From: Microlunatus endophyticus
GTDB taxonomy: Bacteria; Actinomycetota; Actinomycetes; Propionibacteriales; Propionibacteriaceae
Assembly: GCF_014646195.1 (NCBI RefSeq)
Contig: NZ_BMMZ01000012.1
Coordinates: 1 to 64,000 of the forward strand
Direction of reading: 5' to 3'
DNA: 64,000 bases
Below are positions 26,296 to 35,366 of the stretch, in pieces; within the stretch, counting starts at the first letter, position 1; the number at the start of each line of letters is the position of its first letter. Under the pieces are notes generated by a model. That model was not told where the DNA came from. It made no database searches and saw only the letters and a list, made by a program, of their open reading frames with translations. The position numbers and the translations under genes are program-made.

Positions 26296-27384
26296 ATGTC
26301 AGTGGAAGCCCGACCTGCCCAGGTGCGGTTCCGTGCCGTTGGCGAAGGGGTCGTCAGCCCTTCTCGCCCGTCCGCCGACGGGCAACTCGTCCGCGCCAGC
26401 CTGAACGAGTCCCCATTCCCGCCGATGCCGGGCGTCGCCGAGGCCATCGCGGCCGAGATACCCCATCTCGGCCGTTACGGCGGCGACATGGCGGGAGCGA
26501 CCGCGGCGATCGCGGCCGCGTACGGCCGGCGCACCGATGAGGTGCTGATCAGTGCGGGCAGCGGTGCGCTGATCCAGGCGATCACGGCCGCGATCTGCGG
26601 GCTCGGCGACGAGGTGCTGCTCAGCTGGTTGAGCTTTCCGGGCTACCTCACGTCGGCCCAGATGAACGAGGCGACACCGGTCAAGGTCCCGTGGGCGGAC
26701 GACGGTGGCCACGACGTCACGGCGATCCTCGGGGCAATCACCGACCAGACGCGGATGATCATGCTGTCCTCGCCGAACAATCCGAGCGGTACCTCGCTGC
26801 GGCGGGAGCAGTACGAGGAACTCGTGGCCGGTACCCCGCCGGATGTGCTGATCTGTCTGGACGAGGCGTACGCCGACTTCGCCACATCGCCGGATGCCTT
26901 CATCGGGGCGGCACACCCCGACCTGCCGGAGAACGTCGTCGTCCTCAAGACCTTCTCCAAGGCGATCGGCCTCGCCGGGCTCCGGATGGGCTTCATGCTC
27001 GCTGCTCCGCGAATCATCGAGGGCGTGGCACGGATGCGCTCGGCGGCAGCCGTGTCCCGGCTGGGTCTTGCCGTGGCGACCTACTGCTATTCGCCCGCCG
27101 GGCAGGCCGAGGTCCGACAGCGGCTGACCTACTTGATCACTGAGCGCGAGCGGATCCGGACCGAGTTGCTGGCGGCGGGCGTCCCGGTGCCGGACAGCGA
27201 CGCGAGTTTCGTCTGGTTGCCGGTCGGCGACGGGACGGCCGAGCTCACTGCCCGGATCGCGGACGCGGGCATCATCGCCCGCCCGTTCGATGGCCAGGGT
27301 GTGCGCTATACGGTCTGGTTGTCAGAGGTCAATGATCGTTTCATCGCGGCAGTCACGGATTGGTGGCGGCGAGACAGCCGCTGA
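26296..27384 (+). CDS. PLP-dependent class I/II aminotransferase (HisC-like)
   Basis: A 362-residue fold-type I enzyme close to histidinol-phosphate aminotransferases. LRASLNESPFPPMP begins the fold. Key blocks are SAGSGALIQAITAA, SSPNNPSGTS, ICLDEAYADF (Asp for the PLP nitrogen) and KTFSKAIGLAGLRMGF (Schiff-base Lys). ATG 26296 has GGCAGGAG upstream. It is divergent from the GH78 gene and probably transcribed with the MDR and SDR genes that follow. It may make or degrade an amino sugar or amino acid; its context does not favour histidine synthesis. Confidence 0.85.
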   Translation: MSVEARPAQVRFRAVGEGVVSPSRPSADGQLVRASLNESPFPPMPGVAEAIAAEIPHLGRYGGDMAGATAAIAAAYGRRTDEVLISAGSGALIQAITAAICGLGDEVLLSWLSFPGYLTSAQMNEATPVKVPWADDGGHDVTAILGAITDQTRMIMLSSPNNPSGTSLRREQYEELVAGTPPDVLICLDEAYADFATSPDAFIGAAHPDLPENVVVLKTFSKAIGLAGLRMGFMLAAPRIIEGVARMRSAAAVSRLGLAVATYCYSPAGQAEVRQRLTYLITERERIRTELLAAGVPVPDSDASFVWLPVGDGTAELTARIADAGIIARPFDGQGVRYTVWLSEVNDRFIAAVTDWWRRDSR

Positions 27385-27441
27385 TCACCCCGGCGCAACT
27401 GCACGGCGTTGCGGTAGGAATGCTCTTGGGGGTGTTGCCTT

Positions 27442-28446
27442 GTGGAGCGCACGAGTCGGGCCGTGGTGATCACGGCGCCAGGGGTCGCCGAGCTGGCGCA
27501 GGTGACCGTCACTGCGCCGGACCCCGGCGAGGTCACCGTCCGGGCCGAATTCTCCGGGGTCAGCACCGGGACCGATCGGTGGACGGCGCAGGGCCGGTTC
27601 GACTGGGGGACTGCCCGGTTTCCGCTGGTTCCCGGCTACCAGAAGGTCGGCTTTGTCGTCGACGCCGGGGAAGGCGCGGAGGACTGGGTGGGCCGGGCGG
27701 TGTTCGTCGCGTCCGCGCACGACTTCGGTGATGCGGCGGCGCAGAGCGGTGGCCACGCCGAATACAGCAACCACCGGCTGGAACACGTCTACGCCCTTCG
27801 GCAAGCTCAGGGATCCGAACCGGGGCGAAGATTCTTCGACCCGCGACTGTCGCTCGGGATCTCCATCCAGGTCGGCTACAACGCCGCACACCGGATCCAG
27901 CCCGCCCGGGTGCGCCGGGTCGCGGTGATCGGTGACGGCATCATCGGGTTGTCCGCGGCCCTGACCGCGGTCGGGCTCGGATACCAGGTGGCGGTCGTCG
28001 GTCGCCACGAAGATCGACTGGCGATCGCCACCGGCGCTGGCGGGATCGCGATCGACAGCGCCTCGGCTCGCCAGGACGTCAGGGCCTTCACACCGGAAGC
28101 GATCATCGACACGATCCAGAGCGCCGAGTCCTTCGCGATCGTGATCGACTCCCTGCCACGAGACTACGGACAGGTTGTGTACTCCGGATTCACGCCGGGC
28201 ATGCCCGATGCGTGGGCGAGCATGACGGTCCTCCAGCAGCATTCGATCACCGCACATTTCCAGTCCGGCTGGACCCGCGAACGGCTCACCCGGGTGCTGG
28301 ATGCGATCGAAAGGGACGAGCCCGGCTTCAGCAGGATTCCCACGGCCGAGGTGGAGGTCGATCAGGCCGGCGCATTCTTCACCGACCTGATCGGCGGCGT
28401 ACCCGTCCCACCCGCCTCGGTGATCAACTGGAGGAGTGAGCGATGA
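27442..28446 (+). CDS. MDR-superfamily (zinc-alcohol-dehydrogenase-like) oxidoreductase
   Basis: A 334-residue medium-chain dehydrogenase-like protein. The catalytic-domain start is GEVTVRAEFSGVSTGTDRW and PLVPGYQKVGFVV. The cofactor domain has RVAVIGDGIIGLSAALTA. Cys residues of the structural zinc lobe are absent. Around residues 118-131 the frame contains RQAQGSEPGRRFF, which looks inserted. GTG start 27442. Its last codons overlap the SDR start (ATGA), so the two are co-translated. The substrate is unknown. Confidence 0.8.
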   Translation: MERTSRAVVITAPGVAELAQVTVTAPDPGEVTVRAEFSGVSTGTDRWTAQGRFDWGTARFPLVPGYQKVGFVVDAGEGAEDWVGRAVFVASAHDFGDAAAQSGGHAEYSNHRLEHVYALRQAQGSEPGRRFFDPRLSLGISIQVGYNAAHRIQPARVRRVAVIGDGIIGLSAALTAVGLGYQVAVVGRHEDRLAIATGAGGIAIDSASARQDVRAFTPEAIIDTIQSAESFAIVIDSLPRDYGQVVYSGFTPGMPDAWASMTVLQQHSITAHFQSGWTRERLTRVLDAIERDEPGFSRIPTAEVEVDQAGAFFTDLIGGVPVPPASVINWRSER

Positions 28447-29360
28447 AGATCATGATCACCGGGGCGGCCGGATGGCTCGGCCGCCAAGTGGCCGCACAGC
28501 TGGAGCAGCATGATCACGAGCTGCTGCTCACCGATGCCGCCGACCCCGCGGAGGCGACGATCTTCGACGGCACCGCGCCCGGCGGCCGACGGCGGGTTCC
28601 GCTGGAGACGACCTGGCCGTACCTGCAGGCCGACCTCTCCGACACCGCCCGGCTCGAGCAGTTCGCCGCCGGCGCGGAAGCGGTCATCCATCTCGCCGCA
28701 ATCCCGGTCGGCGATTGGGACATCGTGATGCCCACCCTGCAGACCAACGTGATCGGCACGACCGGAATCCTCGAGTTGGTCCGCCGGCTCGGCGTCCGGA
28801 GATTCGTGAACGCGTCCAGCATCAACGCCTACGGCACCTTCTTCTGGCGGGTGTCCGGTCGCGACCCGGTGCGCCGGGAGTTGCCGCTCACCGAGGACGA
28901 GAAGCCGGTGCCGGAGGATCCCTATTCCTTGACGAAATTCCTCACCGAGGAGATCGGGCATGCCTACCACCGGGCCTTCGGCACCGAAGTGGTCAACCTG
29001 CGGTTCGCCGGCGTGATCTCCAACCAGCGTTACGAAAAGTGGCTGACCGACGGGCTGCCGCCGACCGAGACCTTCCCGGTTGATCTTGGTCAGTGGGTCC
29101 ACGAAGAGGACGTCGCAGCCGGGATCGTGCTGGCCGCGACCGTGCCCGGCGTGACGTCGGCTCCGATGGTGCTCGGCGCCGGCGACACCCGATTGCCCGA
29201 GCCGACGATGGAGATCATCCGGCGGCTGCGGCCGGATCTGGAGCCGTATGTCACCGAGCCGTTGCCGGGTCGGGCACCGATGTTGTCGATCACCCGGGCG
29301 CGTACCCGGTTGGGCTACGCGCCGGGATTCAGTCTCGACGCGGCCGGTTCCACCGCCTGA
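28443..29360 (+). CDS. NAD-dependent epimerase/dehydratase (extended SDR)
   Basis: A 305-residue sugar-nucleotide-type SDR. The nucleotide-binding start is MITGAAGWLGRQV, then AVIHLAAIPV, VNASSINAYG (Ser) and DPYSLTKFLTEE (Tyr-xxx-Lys). The C-terminal substrate-binding part follows to residue 305. It overlaps the MDR gene by 4 bp and ends the aminotransferase-MDR-SDR group. It could be a uronate or sugar dehydrogenase or an epimerase. Confidence 0.88.
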   Translation: MKIMITGAAGWLGRQVAAQLEQHDHELLLTDAADPAEATIFDGTAPGGRRRVPLETTWPYLQADLSDTARLEQFAAGAEAVIHLAAIPVGDWDIVMPTLQTNVIGTTGILELVRRLGVRRFVNASSINAYGTFFWRVSGRDPVRRELPLTEDEKPVPEDPYSLTKFLTEEIGHAYHRAFGTEVVNLRFAGVISNQRYEKWLTDGLPPTETFPVDLGQWVHEEDVAAGIVLAATVPGVTSAPMVLGAGDTRLPEPTMEIIRRLRPDLEPYVTEPLPGRAPMLSITRARTRLGYAPGFSLDAAGSTA

Positions 29361-29459
29361 CGGCCCCGGCGCATTCCGTCCCGGCCCCGGCTGCGAATGC
29401 CCGGTGAATCATCGTCGAGACGAGGGATCGGGACAATGCCACACCAGCGGTCGGACCCG

Positions 29460-29900
29460 TGGTCGTAGGAGCTCAGCCGGTCGTCGACCGGCAGATCCTT
29501 ACGACGCGGGCCTGTCTCCCGGCGGTCACCGTCGCGGCCTTCGCCCTGGGCTACAGCGGGACGGTGGCCGTCGGCCAGGCAACCACGGCCGGTGCCCGGT
29601 AGCGGCGTTGGCGACGCGACTGTCAAGCCGTACCTCGCCCCCAAGCTGCTCGCCGCGGTGCCGATGGGCCCGGGGAAGGTGTCCCAATCCGTACGAACCG
29701 TGCTGACCAGCACGAAGGTGATCGCGGCGCTGGACGCCAGTGGCAGCCCCGTCATCGCCGGGCAGGCCTACCGGCGCCGCCGCAAGCGAACCAACTGCTT
29801 GCTACCGTGGCAGGTCCTTGCCGCGATCGGACGGGTCGAGTCGGACAACGGCCGATTCGGCGGAGCCCGGCTCCGCGCGTTCCTGTGTGCTCGCTCGCAG
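29460..29900 (+). pseudogene. Lytic transglycosylase-like remnant
   Basis: An open frame shows LPWQVLAAIGRVESDNGRFGG (about 29798-29860), which includes the catalytic Glu of actinobacterial lytic murein transglycosylases. Upstream, another frame gives a hydrophobic segment (LPAVTVAAFALGYSGTVAV) like the export signal of such a protein, ending at TAG near 29602. The downstream catalytic domain is missing: the frame runs into the oleA region. It is therefore a truncated, frame-broken relic. Confidence 0.65.
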
Positions 29901-29916
29901 AATCGGGTACACAGGG

Positions 29917-30942
29917 ATGGTGAGTGGGAATGCGGAATATCGGCTGAAGAACACCAGCATCCTGTCGGTCTGCGCCGTCGAAGCCCCGGTCGTGGTGACC
30001 TCGACCGCCATCGACGATCGGTTGGCGGAGACCTACCAGCGCACCGGCATGCAGCGCGGAATGCTCGAGGAGCTGGCGGGTGTCAGGGAGCGACGCTGGT
30101 GGCCCGAGGATGTCAGCTTCGCCGATGCCGCTGCAACGGCCGGCGCGAAGGCCCTTGCCGAGGCCGGCGTCGACCCGGCGCAGGTCGGCGTACTGATCAG
30201 CACTGCTGTCAGCCGGCCGCATCTGGAGCCGTCGTCGGCGGTCGCCGTGCATCACCAGCTCGGGCTGCAGAGCAGCTGCCTCAGCTTCGACATCGCGAAT
30301 GCCTGCCTCGGCTTCCTCAACGGCATCCAGGTTGCCGGCCTGATGATCGACGCGGGTCAGATCGACTACGCCCTGGTCGTCGACGCCGAATCGGTGCGCA
30401 CGCTGCACGAGGCCACCCTGCGCAGGCTCGAGTCTCCTGACGCAACGGCCCAGGAGGTCAAGGACCAGTTCGCGACGCTGACCATCGGTTCCGGAGCCGC
30501 GGCGATGGTGCTCGGGCGCACCGATCGCCACAGCGAAGGCCATCGCGTCCTCGGCGGAGTCAGCCGGTCCGGCAGTGACCATCACGAGCTGTGCGTCGGC
30601 GACATGAATCTGATGCGTACCGACAGCCGAGCGCTGTTCAAGGCTGGCATCGCGCTGGCCATCGAGACCTGGCAGGACGCCGCCGGGAGCTTCGACTGGT
30701 CCGGCATCGACTACTTCTTCTGCCACCAGACCTCGACCAAGCACATCGCCGCGATGGCAGCCGCGATGGGAGTCGGCACCGACCGCTGCCCGACCACGGT
30801 CGAGACCTCGGGCAATCTCGCCGCCGCCGCGGTTCCCTTCACGCTGGCTCGCCATGTCGATCGGCTGCAACCCGGGATGCGGGTGATGTTGATGGGCATC
30901 GGCTCAGGCCTGAACACCTCCTTCGCCGAGATCGCCTGGTGA
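29917..30942 (+). CDS. oleA: OleA-type thiolase (acyl-CoA head-to-head condensation)
   Basis: A 341-residue thiolase-fold enzyme of the FabH/OleA group. It would condense two fatty acyl-CoAs to a beta-keto acid, the first step of long-chain olefin synthesis. The active-site Cys is in FDIANACLGFLNG, the His in DYFFCHQTSTKH, and the Asn in ETSGNLAAAAVP. The N-terminus has NTSILSVCAVEAP. ATG 29917 or GTG 29920 are both possible starts. It overlaps the oleBC start by 4 bp (GTGA), so the three ole genes are translationally coupled. Confidence 0.9.
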   Translation: MVSGNAEYRLKNTSILSVCAVEAPVVVTSTAIDDRLAETYQRTGMQRGMLEELAGVRERRWWPEDVSFADAAATAGAKALAEAGVDPAQVGVLISTAVSRPHLEPSSAVAVHHQLGLQSSCLSFDIANACLGFLNGIQVAGLMIDAGQIDYALVVDAESVRTLHEATLRRLESPDATAQEVKDQFATLTIGSGAAAMVLGRTDRHSEGHRVLGGVSRSGSDHHELCVGDMNLMRTDSRALFKAGIALAIETWQDAAGSFDWSGIDYFFCHQTSTKHIAAMAAAMGVGTDRCPTTVETSGNLAAAAVPFTLARHVDRLQPGMRVMLMGIGSGLNTSFAEIAW

Positions 30943-33656
30943 ATCGCCGGGCTCGCCGGCCCGGTGGGCACGTCGGTCTGCCGGCAGCGAAGCCGGATCT
31001 CGGCCGCTGTCCCGATCTGGACCCCGCGTGGTCGCGGCTGGTCGATGTACCGGAGGCGGACGGTTCGGTCCACCGCTGGCACATCCTCGACACCCATGCC
31101 GACCGTGACCCGGCCGACCGTGACCCGGCCGACCGTGACCCGGCCGACCGTGACCCGGCCGACCCTGATCCGGCCGACCGCCCAGCCCTCGTCGCGGGCA
31201 CCATGCTGTGCGTCCACGGAAACCCGACCTGGTCCTTTCTCTGGCGTCGGTTCCTGGCCGCGGCACCGGCCGATTGGCGGGTGATCGCCGTCGACCAGCT
31301 CTCGATGGGCTGGTCCGAGCGACTTCCCGCGCCGCGCACCCTCGCCGAGCGGGTCGCCGACCTCGGCGCACTGACCGACCGGCTCGGTGTCACCGGCCCG
31401 GTGGTCACCGTCGGTCACGACTGGGGCGGGATCATCTCGCTGGGGTGGGCGCTGCAGCACCGCGAGCAGCTGTCCGGTGTCGTCCTCGCCAACACCGGAG
31501 TCGACCTTCCGGTCGGAAGCCGGCTCCCCGGGCTGATCCGGCTGGCCCACAACCCGATGCTGCTGGATGCGACCTGCGTCCGCACGCCGGCCTTCGTCCG
31601 CGGTGCGGCCGCGCTCTCCCACCCGGCTCTGCCGCGGGCGGTGCGCGCGGCGCTGGCAGAGCCGTACGCGACCCCCGCCCGACGGCAGGCGGTCGGCGAT
31701 TTCGTGGCCGACATCCCGCTCGAGACCGACCACGTCAGCCGGCCCGCTCTTGAGGCGATCGCAACCGGCGCAGGCCGACTCGACGTCCCGGCGCTGCTGC
31801 TGTGGGGTGGTCGCGACCCGGTCTTCCACGACGGTTTCCTCGCCGACCTGGAGCAGCGGTTCAGCAACCCCGACGTGCACCGGTACCCGCACGCCTCGCA
31901 CCTGGTGACCGAGGACGCGCCGCGGACCGCGGCCGACACCTGGCGCTGGGTGCAGGAGCGGGTGACCCAAGGTCCGAGGACGCAGGACCGGGCGAGACGG
32001 CCGCACCCACAGCCCGCGCCCGAACCGGTGACCTGGACCCAGGACGACCTGCCCTGGGCGGCCCTGCTGCGGCGCGCCGACGATCCGGCCCCGGCGGCGG
32101 CCGAGATCCGGGACACGGTGACGACCACCCTCTCCTTCGCCGACCTCGAACGGCGGATCGCCGCCACCGCCGCAGGATTGAGCCGTTACGGCCTGCGGCC
32201 GGGTGATCGGGTGGCGATGCTGGTGCCGCCCGGGATCGACCTGACGATCGCGGTCTATGCCTGCTGGCGGATCGGGGCGGTGATCGTCGTCGCCGATGCC
32301 GGGCTCGGCGTCCGCGGCATGGCACATGCGCTGCGCAGTGCCCGGCCCCGCTATCTGATCGGGATCACCAAAGGACTGCTGGCCATGCGGGCGCTGCGGG
32401 TGCCCGGGCGCAGGATCGGTGTCGGTGCATCAGGTGCACCGGCCGTCGTCGGGGGCTGGGACACCGACCTGGCCGCGCTCGAGGCCGACGGCCGCGGTCG
32501 TACGCTGCCTGCCCGGGCACCGGCTGACACCGAGGGGGCGGTGCTCTTCACCTCAGGAGCCACCGGGCCTGCCAAGGGCGTCGTCTACCGACAGAGCCAG
32601 CTGAAGGAGCAGATTGCCAAGGTCGCCGACATCATGCGGATCGGGCCCGACGATCGATTGGTGGCGGCCTTCGCGCCCTTCGCGCTCTACGGGCCGGCGA
32701 TGGGCATCGCCGCGGTCGTTCCGGACATGGACGTCACCGCACCGGGCACCCTGACCGCGCCGGCCCTGGCCGATGCCGTCGCGGCGATCGACGCGACGGT
32801 GGTGTTCGCCGCGCCCGCCGCACTGCGCAACGTGGTCGCCACCGCTGACTCCCTGACGCCCGTGCAGTCGAAGGTGCTGCACCGGGTGCACACGGTGCTG
32901 TCGGCGGGAGCGCCGGTTCCGCTCGCACTGCTGCGCCGGGTGCAGCAGCTGCTGCCGGACGCCGAACTGCACACGCCGTACGGCATGACCGAGGTGCTGC
33001 CGGCCACCGACATCTCGCTGGCCCAGATCGAGGCCGCCGGTCCCGGCGACGGTGTCTGTGTCGGCACCGCGCTTCCCGGCGTGAGCATCCGGATCAGTCC
33101 GCTCGACGAGCTCGGCCGGGCCGACGGGCCGCTGACCGACGCTGCCGGCGTGACCGGGGAGATCTGCATTTCCGCCGGACACCGCAAGGAGCGCTACGAC
33201 CGGCTCTGGGCGACCGAGCGGGACGCCTCCCGCAATCCCGGCTTCCACCGCAGCGGCGATGTCGGGCATCTCGACGATCAGGGCCGGCTCTGGGTCGAGG
33301 GCCGCCTGCAGCATGTGATCACCACCGCCGACGGCCCGGTCACGCCGGTCGGCATCGAGCAACGCATTGAGGACCTGGACCGGGTCCGGGCCGCGGCGGC
33401 GGTCGGCGTCGGCCCGGCCGGCACCCAGCAGGTGGTTGCCGTCGTGGTGCCCGCGTCGGGATCCGGATCGCGACGCCGGCTTGCCGACCCGGACCTGACG
33501 GCAGCGGTTCGCCGCGCCTCGCCGGTCTCGCTCGCTGCCGTGCTGGTGGTGGCCGCGCTGCCGGTGGACATCCGGCACGCCTCCAAGGTCGACCGGGCGC
33601 GGCTCCGCCGCTGGGCCGACAGGCTGCTGGCCGGAGAGCGGGCCGGAAAGCCGTGA
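30939..33656 (+). CDS. oleBC: OleBC fusion: beta-lactone decarboxylase plus beta-lactone synthetase
   Basis: A 905-residue fusion. The first part is an alpha/beta hydrolase of the haloalkane-dehalogenase group (OleB): LCVHGNPTWSFLWRR, VTVGHDWGGI (Asp nucleophile), WGGRDPVF and HASHLVTED. The second half is an AMP-binding enzyme (OleC): LFTSGATGPAKGVVY, PYGMTEVLP and HRSGDVGHLDDQGRLW. OleC closes the beta-hydroxy acid to a beta-lactone and OleB removes CO2 to give a cis-olefin. Fused OleBC is known in actinobacteria. GTG 30939 overlaps oleA. Near residue 55 is a five-unit DRDPA repeat. Confidence 0.92.
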   Translation: MNRRARRPGGHVGLPAAKPDLGRCPDLDPAWSRLVDVPEADGSVHRWHILDTHADRDPADRDPADRDPADRDPADPDPADRPALVAGTMLCVHGNPTWSFLWRRFLAAAPADWRVIAVDQLSMGWSERLPAPRTLAERVADLGALTDRLGVTGPVVTVGHDWGGIISLGWALQHREQLSGVVLANTGVDLPVGSRLPGLIRLAHNPMLLDATCVRTPAFVRGAAALSHPALPRAVRAALAEPYATPARRQAVGDFVADIPLETDHVSRPALEAIATGAGRLDVPALLLWGGRDPVFHDGFLADLEQRFSNPDVHRYPHASHLVTEDAPRTAADTWRWVQERVTQGPRTQDRARRPHPQPAPEPVTWTQDDLPWAALLRRADDPAPAAAEIRDTVTTTLSFADLERRIAATAAGLSRYGLRPGDRVAMLVPPGIDLTIAVYACWRIGAVIVVADAGLGVRGMAHALRSARPRYLIGITKGLLAMRALRVPGRRIGVGASGAPAVVGGWDTDLAALEADGRGRTLPARAPADTEGAVLFTSGATGPAKGVVYRQSQLKEQIAKVADIMRIGPDDRLVAAFAPFALYGPAMGIAAVVPDMDVTAPGTLTAPALADAVAAIDATVVFAAPAALRNVVATADSLTPVQSKVLHRVHTVLSAGAPVPLALLRRVQQLLPDAELHTPYGMTEVLPATDISLAQIEAAGPGDGVCVGTALPGVSIRISPLDELGRADGPLTDAAGVTGEICISAGHRKERYDRLWATERDASRNPGFHRSGDVGHLDDQGRLWVEGRLQHVITTADGPVTPVGIEQRIEDLDRVRAAAAVGVGPAGTQQVVAVVVPASGSGSRRRLADPDLTAAVRRASPVSLAAVLVVAALPVDIRHASKVDRARLRRWADRLLAGERAGKP
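31101..31175 (+). repeat. 15-bp tandem repeat coding (DRDPA)n in oleBC
   Basis: Four exact GACCGTGACCCGGCC units are followed by one variant (GACCCTGATCCGGCC). They encode DRDPA x4 and DPDPA, an acidic linker in the OleB part before the GNPTW motif. The unit length keeps the frame, so copy number can vary between strains. Confidence 0.95.
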
Positions 33657-34633
33657 GCATGAAGATCCTGGTCACCGGAGCCAGCGGAATGCTCGGCGCG
33701 GCCACCGCCCGGGCGCTGGCCGATCGCGGCGACGAGGTCACCGTGCTCCAGCGCAGGACCGCCGGGCTCGGGCTCAGCGAGATACTCGGTGACGTCACCG
33801 ACCCCGACGTCGTGCACCGGGCCGTACGGGGTCAGCAGGCGGTGGTACATCTGGCCGCCAAGGTGAATGTGACCGGCACCGAGGCCGACTACCGGCGGGT
33901 CAACGTCGACGGCACCCGGACGCTGCTGCAGGCCTGTCGTGCTGCAGGGGTGCAGCGGCTGGTCAACGTGTCGTCGCCCTCGGTGGCACACAGCGGGTCC
34001 TCGCTGGTCGGTGCGGGCGCGGGCCCCGCGGATCCGCAGCGGGCCCGCGGGCCGTACGCCCGGACCAAGGCCGAAGCCGAACTGCTGGCGCTGGCCGCGG
34101 ATTCGCCATCCCTTGCCGTCCTGGCGATCCGGCCGCACATCGTCTGGGGGCCTGGCGACACCCAGCTGGTCGGCAGGATCGTGGCCCGCGCCCGGCAGGG
34201 TCGGCTGCCGTTGTTCGGGCAGGCGACCGCGCTGGTCGACACGACCTATGTGACCAACGCGGTCGGCGCGCTGGTCGCGGCCGTCGACCACTGCGCTCCC
34301 GACGACGTGCACGGTGAGGCGCTGGTGGTCAGCAACGGCGAACCGCGGCCGATCGGGGAGTTCCTGAGGTCGATCGCCCGGGCCGGAGGAGCACAGCTGC
34401 CGAAGCAGCACGTTCCGGTCGCCGTGGCCCGTCTGGCCGGTGCTGCGGCCGAGGCGCTCTGGTCGCTGTGGCCCGGTGATGATGCCGATCCGCCGTTGAC
34501 CCGATTCCTCGTCGAGCAGTTGAGCACGGCCCATTGGTTCGACCAGCGGCGGACCCGCGAAGCGCTGGACTGGCGTCCGGCGGTCGGCCTGGACGAGGGA
34601 TTCGCCGAGCTGACCCGCACGCTGCAGCGCTGA
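33653..34633 (+). CDS. oleD: OleD-type NADPH-dependent beta-keto acid reductase (SDR)
   Basis: About 326 residues of the 3-beta-HSD-like extended SDR family. The nucleotide-binding start is KILVTGASGMLGAAT, followed by VVHLAAKVNVTG, LVNVSSPSVAHSG and GPYARTKAEAE (Tyr-xxx-Lys). It would reduce the OleA product to a beta-hydroxy acid for OleC. GTG 33653 overlaps the oleBC stop; ATG 33659 is an alternative. It completes the pathway oleA-oleBC-oleD. Confidence 0.9.
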   Translation: MSMKILVTGASGMLGAATARALADRGDEVTVLQRRTAGLGLSEILGDVTDPDVVHRAVRGQQAVVHLAAKVNVTGTEADYRRVNVDGTRTLLQACRAAGVQRLVNVSSPSVAHSGSSLVGAGAGPADPQRARGPYARTKAEAELLALAADSPSLAVLAIRPHIVWGPGDTQLVGRIVARARQGRLPLFGQATALVDTTYVTNAVGALVAAVDHCAPDDVHGEALVVSNGEPRPIGEFLRSIARAGGAQLPKQHVPVAVARLAGAAAEALWSLWPGDDADPPLTRFLVEQLSTAHWFDQRRTREALDWRPAVGLDEGFAELTRTLQR

Positions 34634-34727
34634 TCCGCGAGCTTCGGACCGCTCGAGCTGGGTACACCGTGGAGGCCCGGTTCGGGGATGCTGGGGCAGT
34701 CGATGATCATGAAGGGAATACCGTCAG

Positions 34728-35366
34728 GTGGCAGTGATCAACAGTGCGGATCCGGCGTCAGCCGCCCCGACACTGGTGGGGCATTTCGACCGACTCCATG
34801 ACGCCTCGGCCGACCCCTGGCGGGTGATGAGCCGGTGGTACGAGATCCGTAAGCGGCGGCTGCTGCTGGCCGCGCTGCCCGACGAGCACTACGGTCGGGT
34901 TCTGGAGCTCGGCTGCTCCACCGGCGTGCTCTCGCACGAGCTGGCGGCGCGGTCCGATCGACTGCTCGCGGTGGATTTCTCGTCCGCGGCGATCGAGCGG
35001 GCCCGGCAACGGCTCGACGGCCTGAAGCAGGTCGAGCTGCAGTGTCACGACATCACCCAGGGCATCCCCGAGGGAGCTTTCGATCTTGTGGTGCTGTCGG
35101 AGGTCGGCTACTACCTGAGCGAAGATCAGTTTGATCGGCTGGTACGGGAGATCACCGAATCGACGCCGCCATCTGGTCAGCTGCTGCTGTGCCACTGGCG
35201 CCATCAGGAGGGCGATTTTCGCCAGCGACCCGCGGATGTTCACGGCAGGGTGCTCTCTGATCCGGCGTGGCAGTTGATCATCAGCCACCAGGAGGAGGAC
35301 TTCCTGCTGCACGTCGTGATCCGCACTGCCGTCGCACCGGCAACCGGTGAAGGATCCGACCGGTGA
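34728..35366 (+). CDS. NodS-like SAM-dependent methyltransferase
   Basis: A 212-residue class I methyltransferase. The N-terminus (HFDRLHDASADPWRVMSRWYE) resembles NodS-like enzymes. SAM motifs are VLELGCSTGVLSHELA and LLAVDFSSAAIERA, with LVVLSEVGYYLS as post-motif II. NodS N-methylates the de-acetylated glucosamine of Nod factors; whether this enzyme acts on an amino sugar is an inference. It starts at GTG 34728. It is first in a four-gene operon and overlaps the glycosyltransferase by 4 bp. Confidence 0.85.
   Translation: MAVINSADPASAAPTLVGHFDRLHDASADPWRVMSRWYEIRKRRLLLAALPDEHYGRVLELGCSTGVLSHELAARSDRLLAVDFSSAAIERARQRLDGLKQVELQCHDITQGIPEGAFDLVVLSEVGYYLSEDQFDRLVREITESTPPSGQLLLCHWRHQEGDFRQRPADVHGRVLSDPAWQLIISHQEEDFLLHVVIRTAVAPATGEGSDR

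Noticed and set aside
31101..31175. Tandem repeat as a CRISPR-like array
   Set aside because: Units are 15 bp, adjacent without spacers and in frame inside oleBC.
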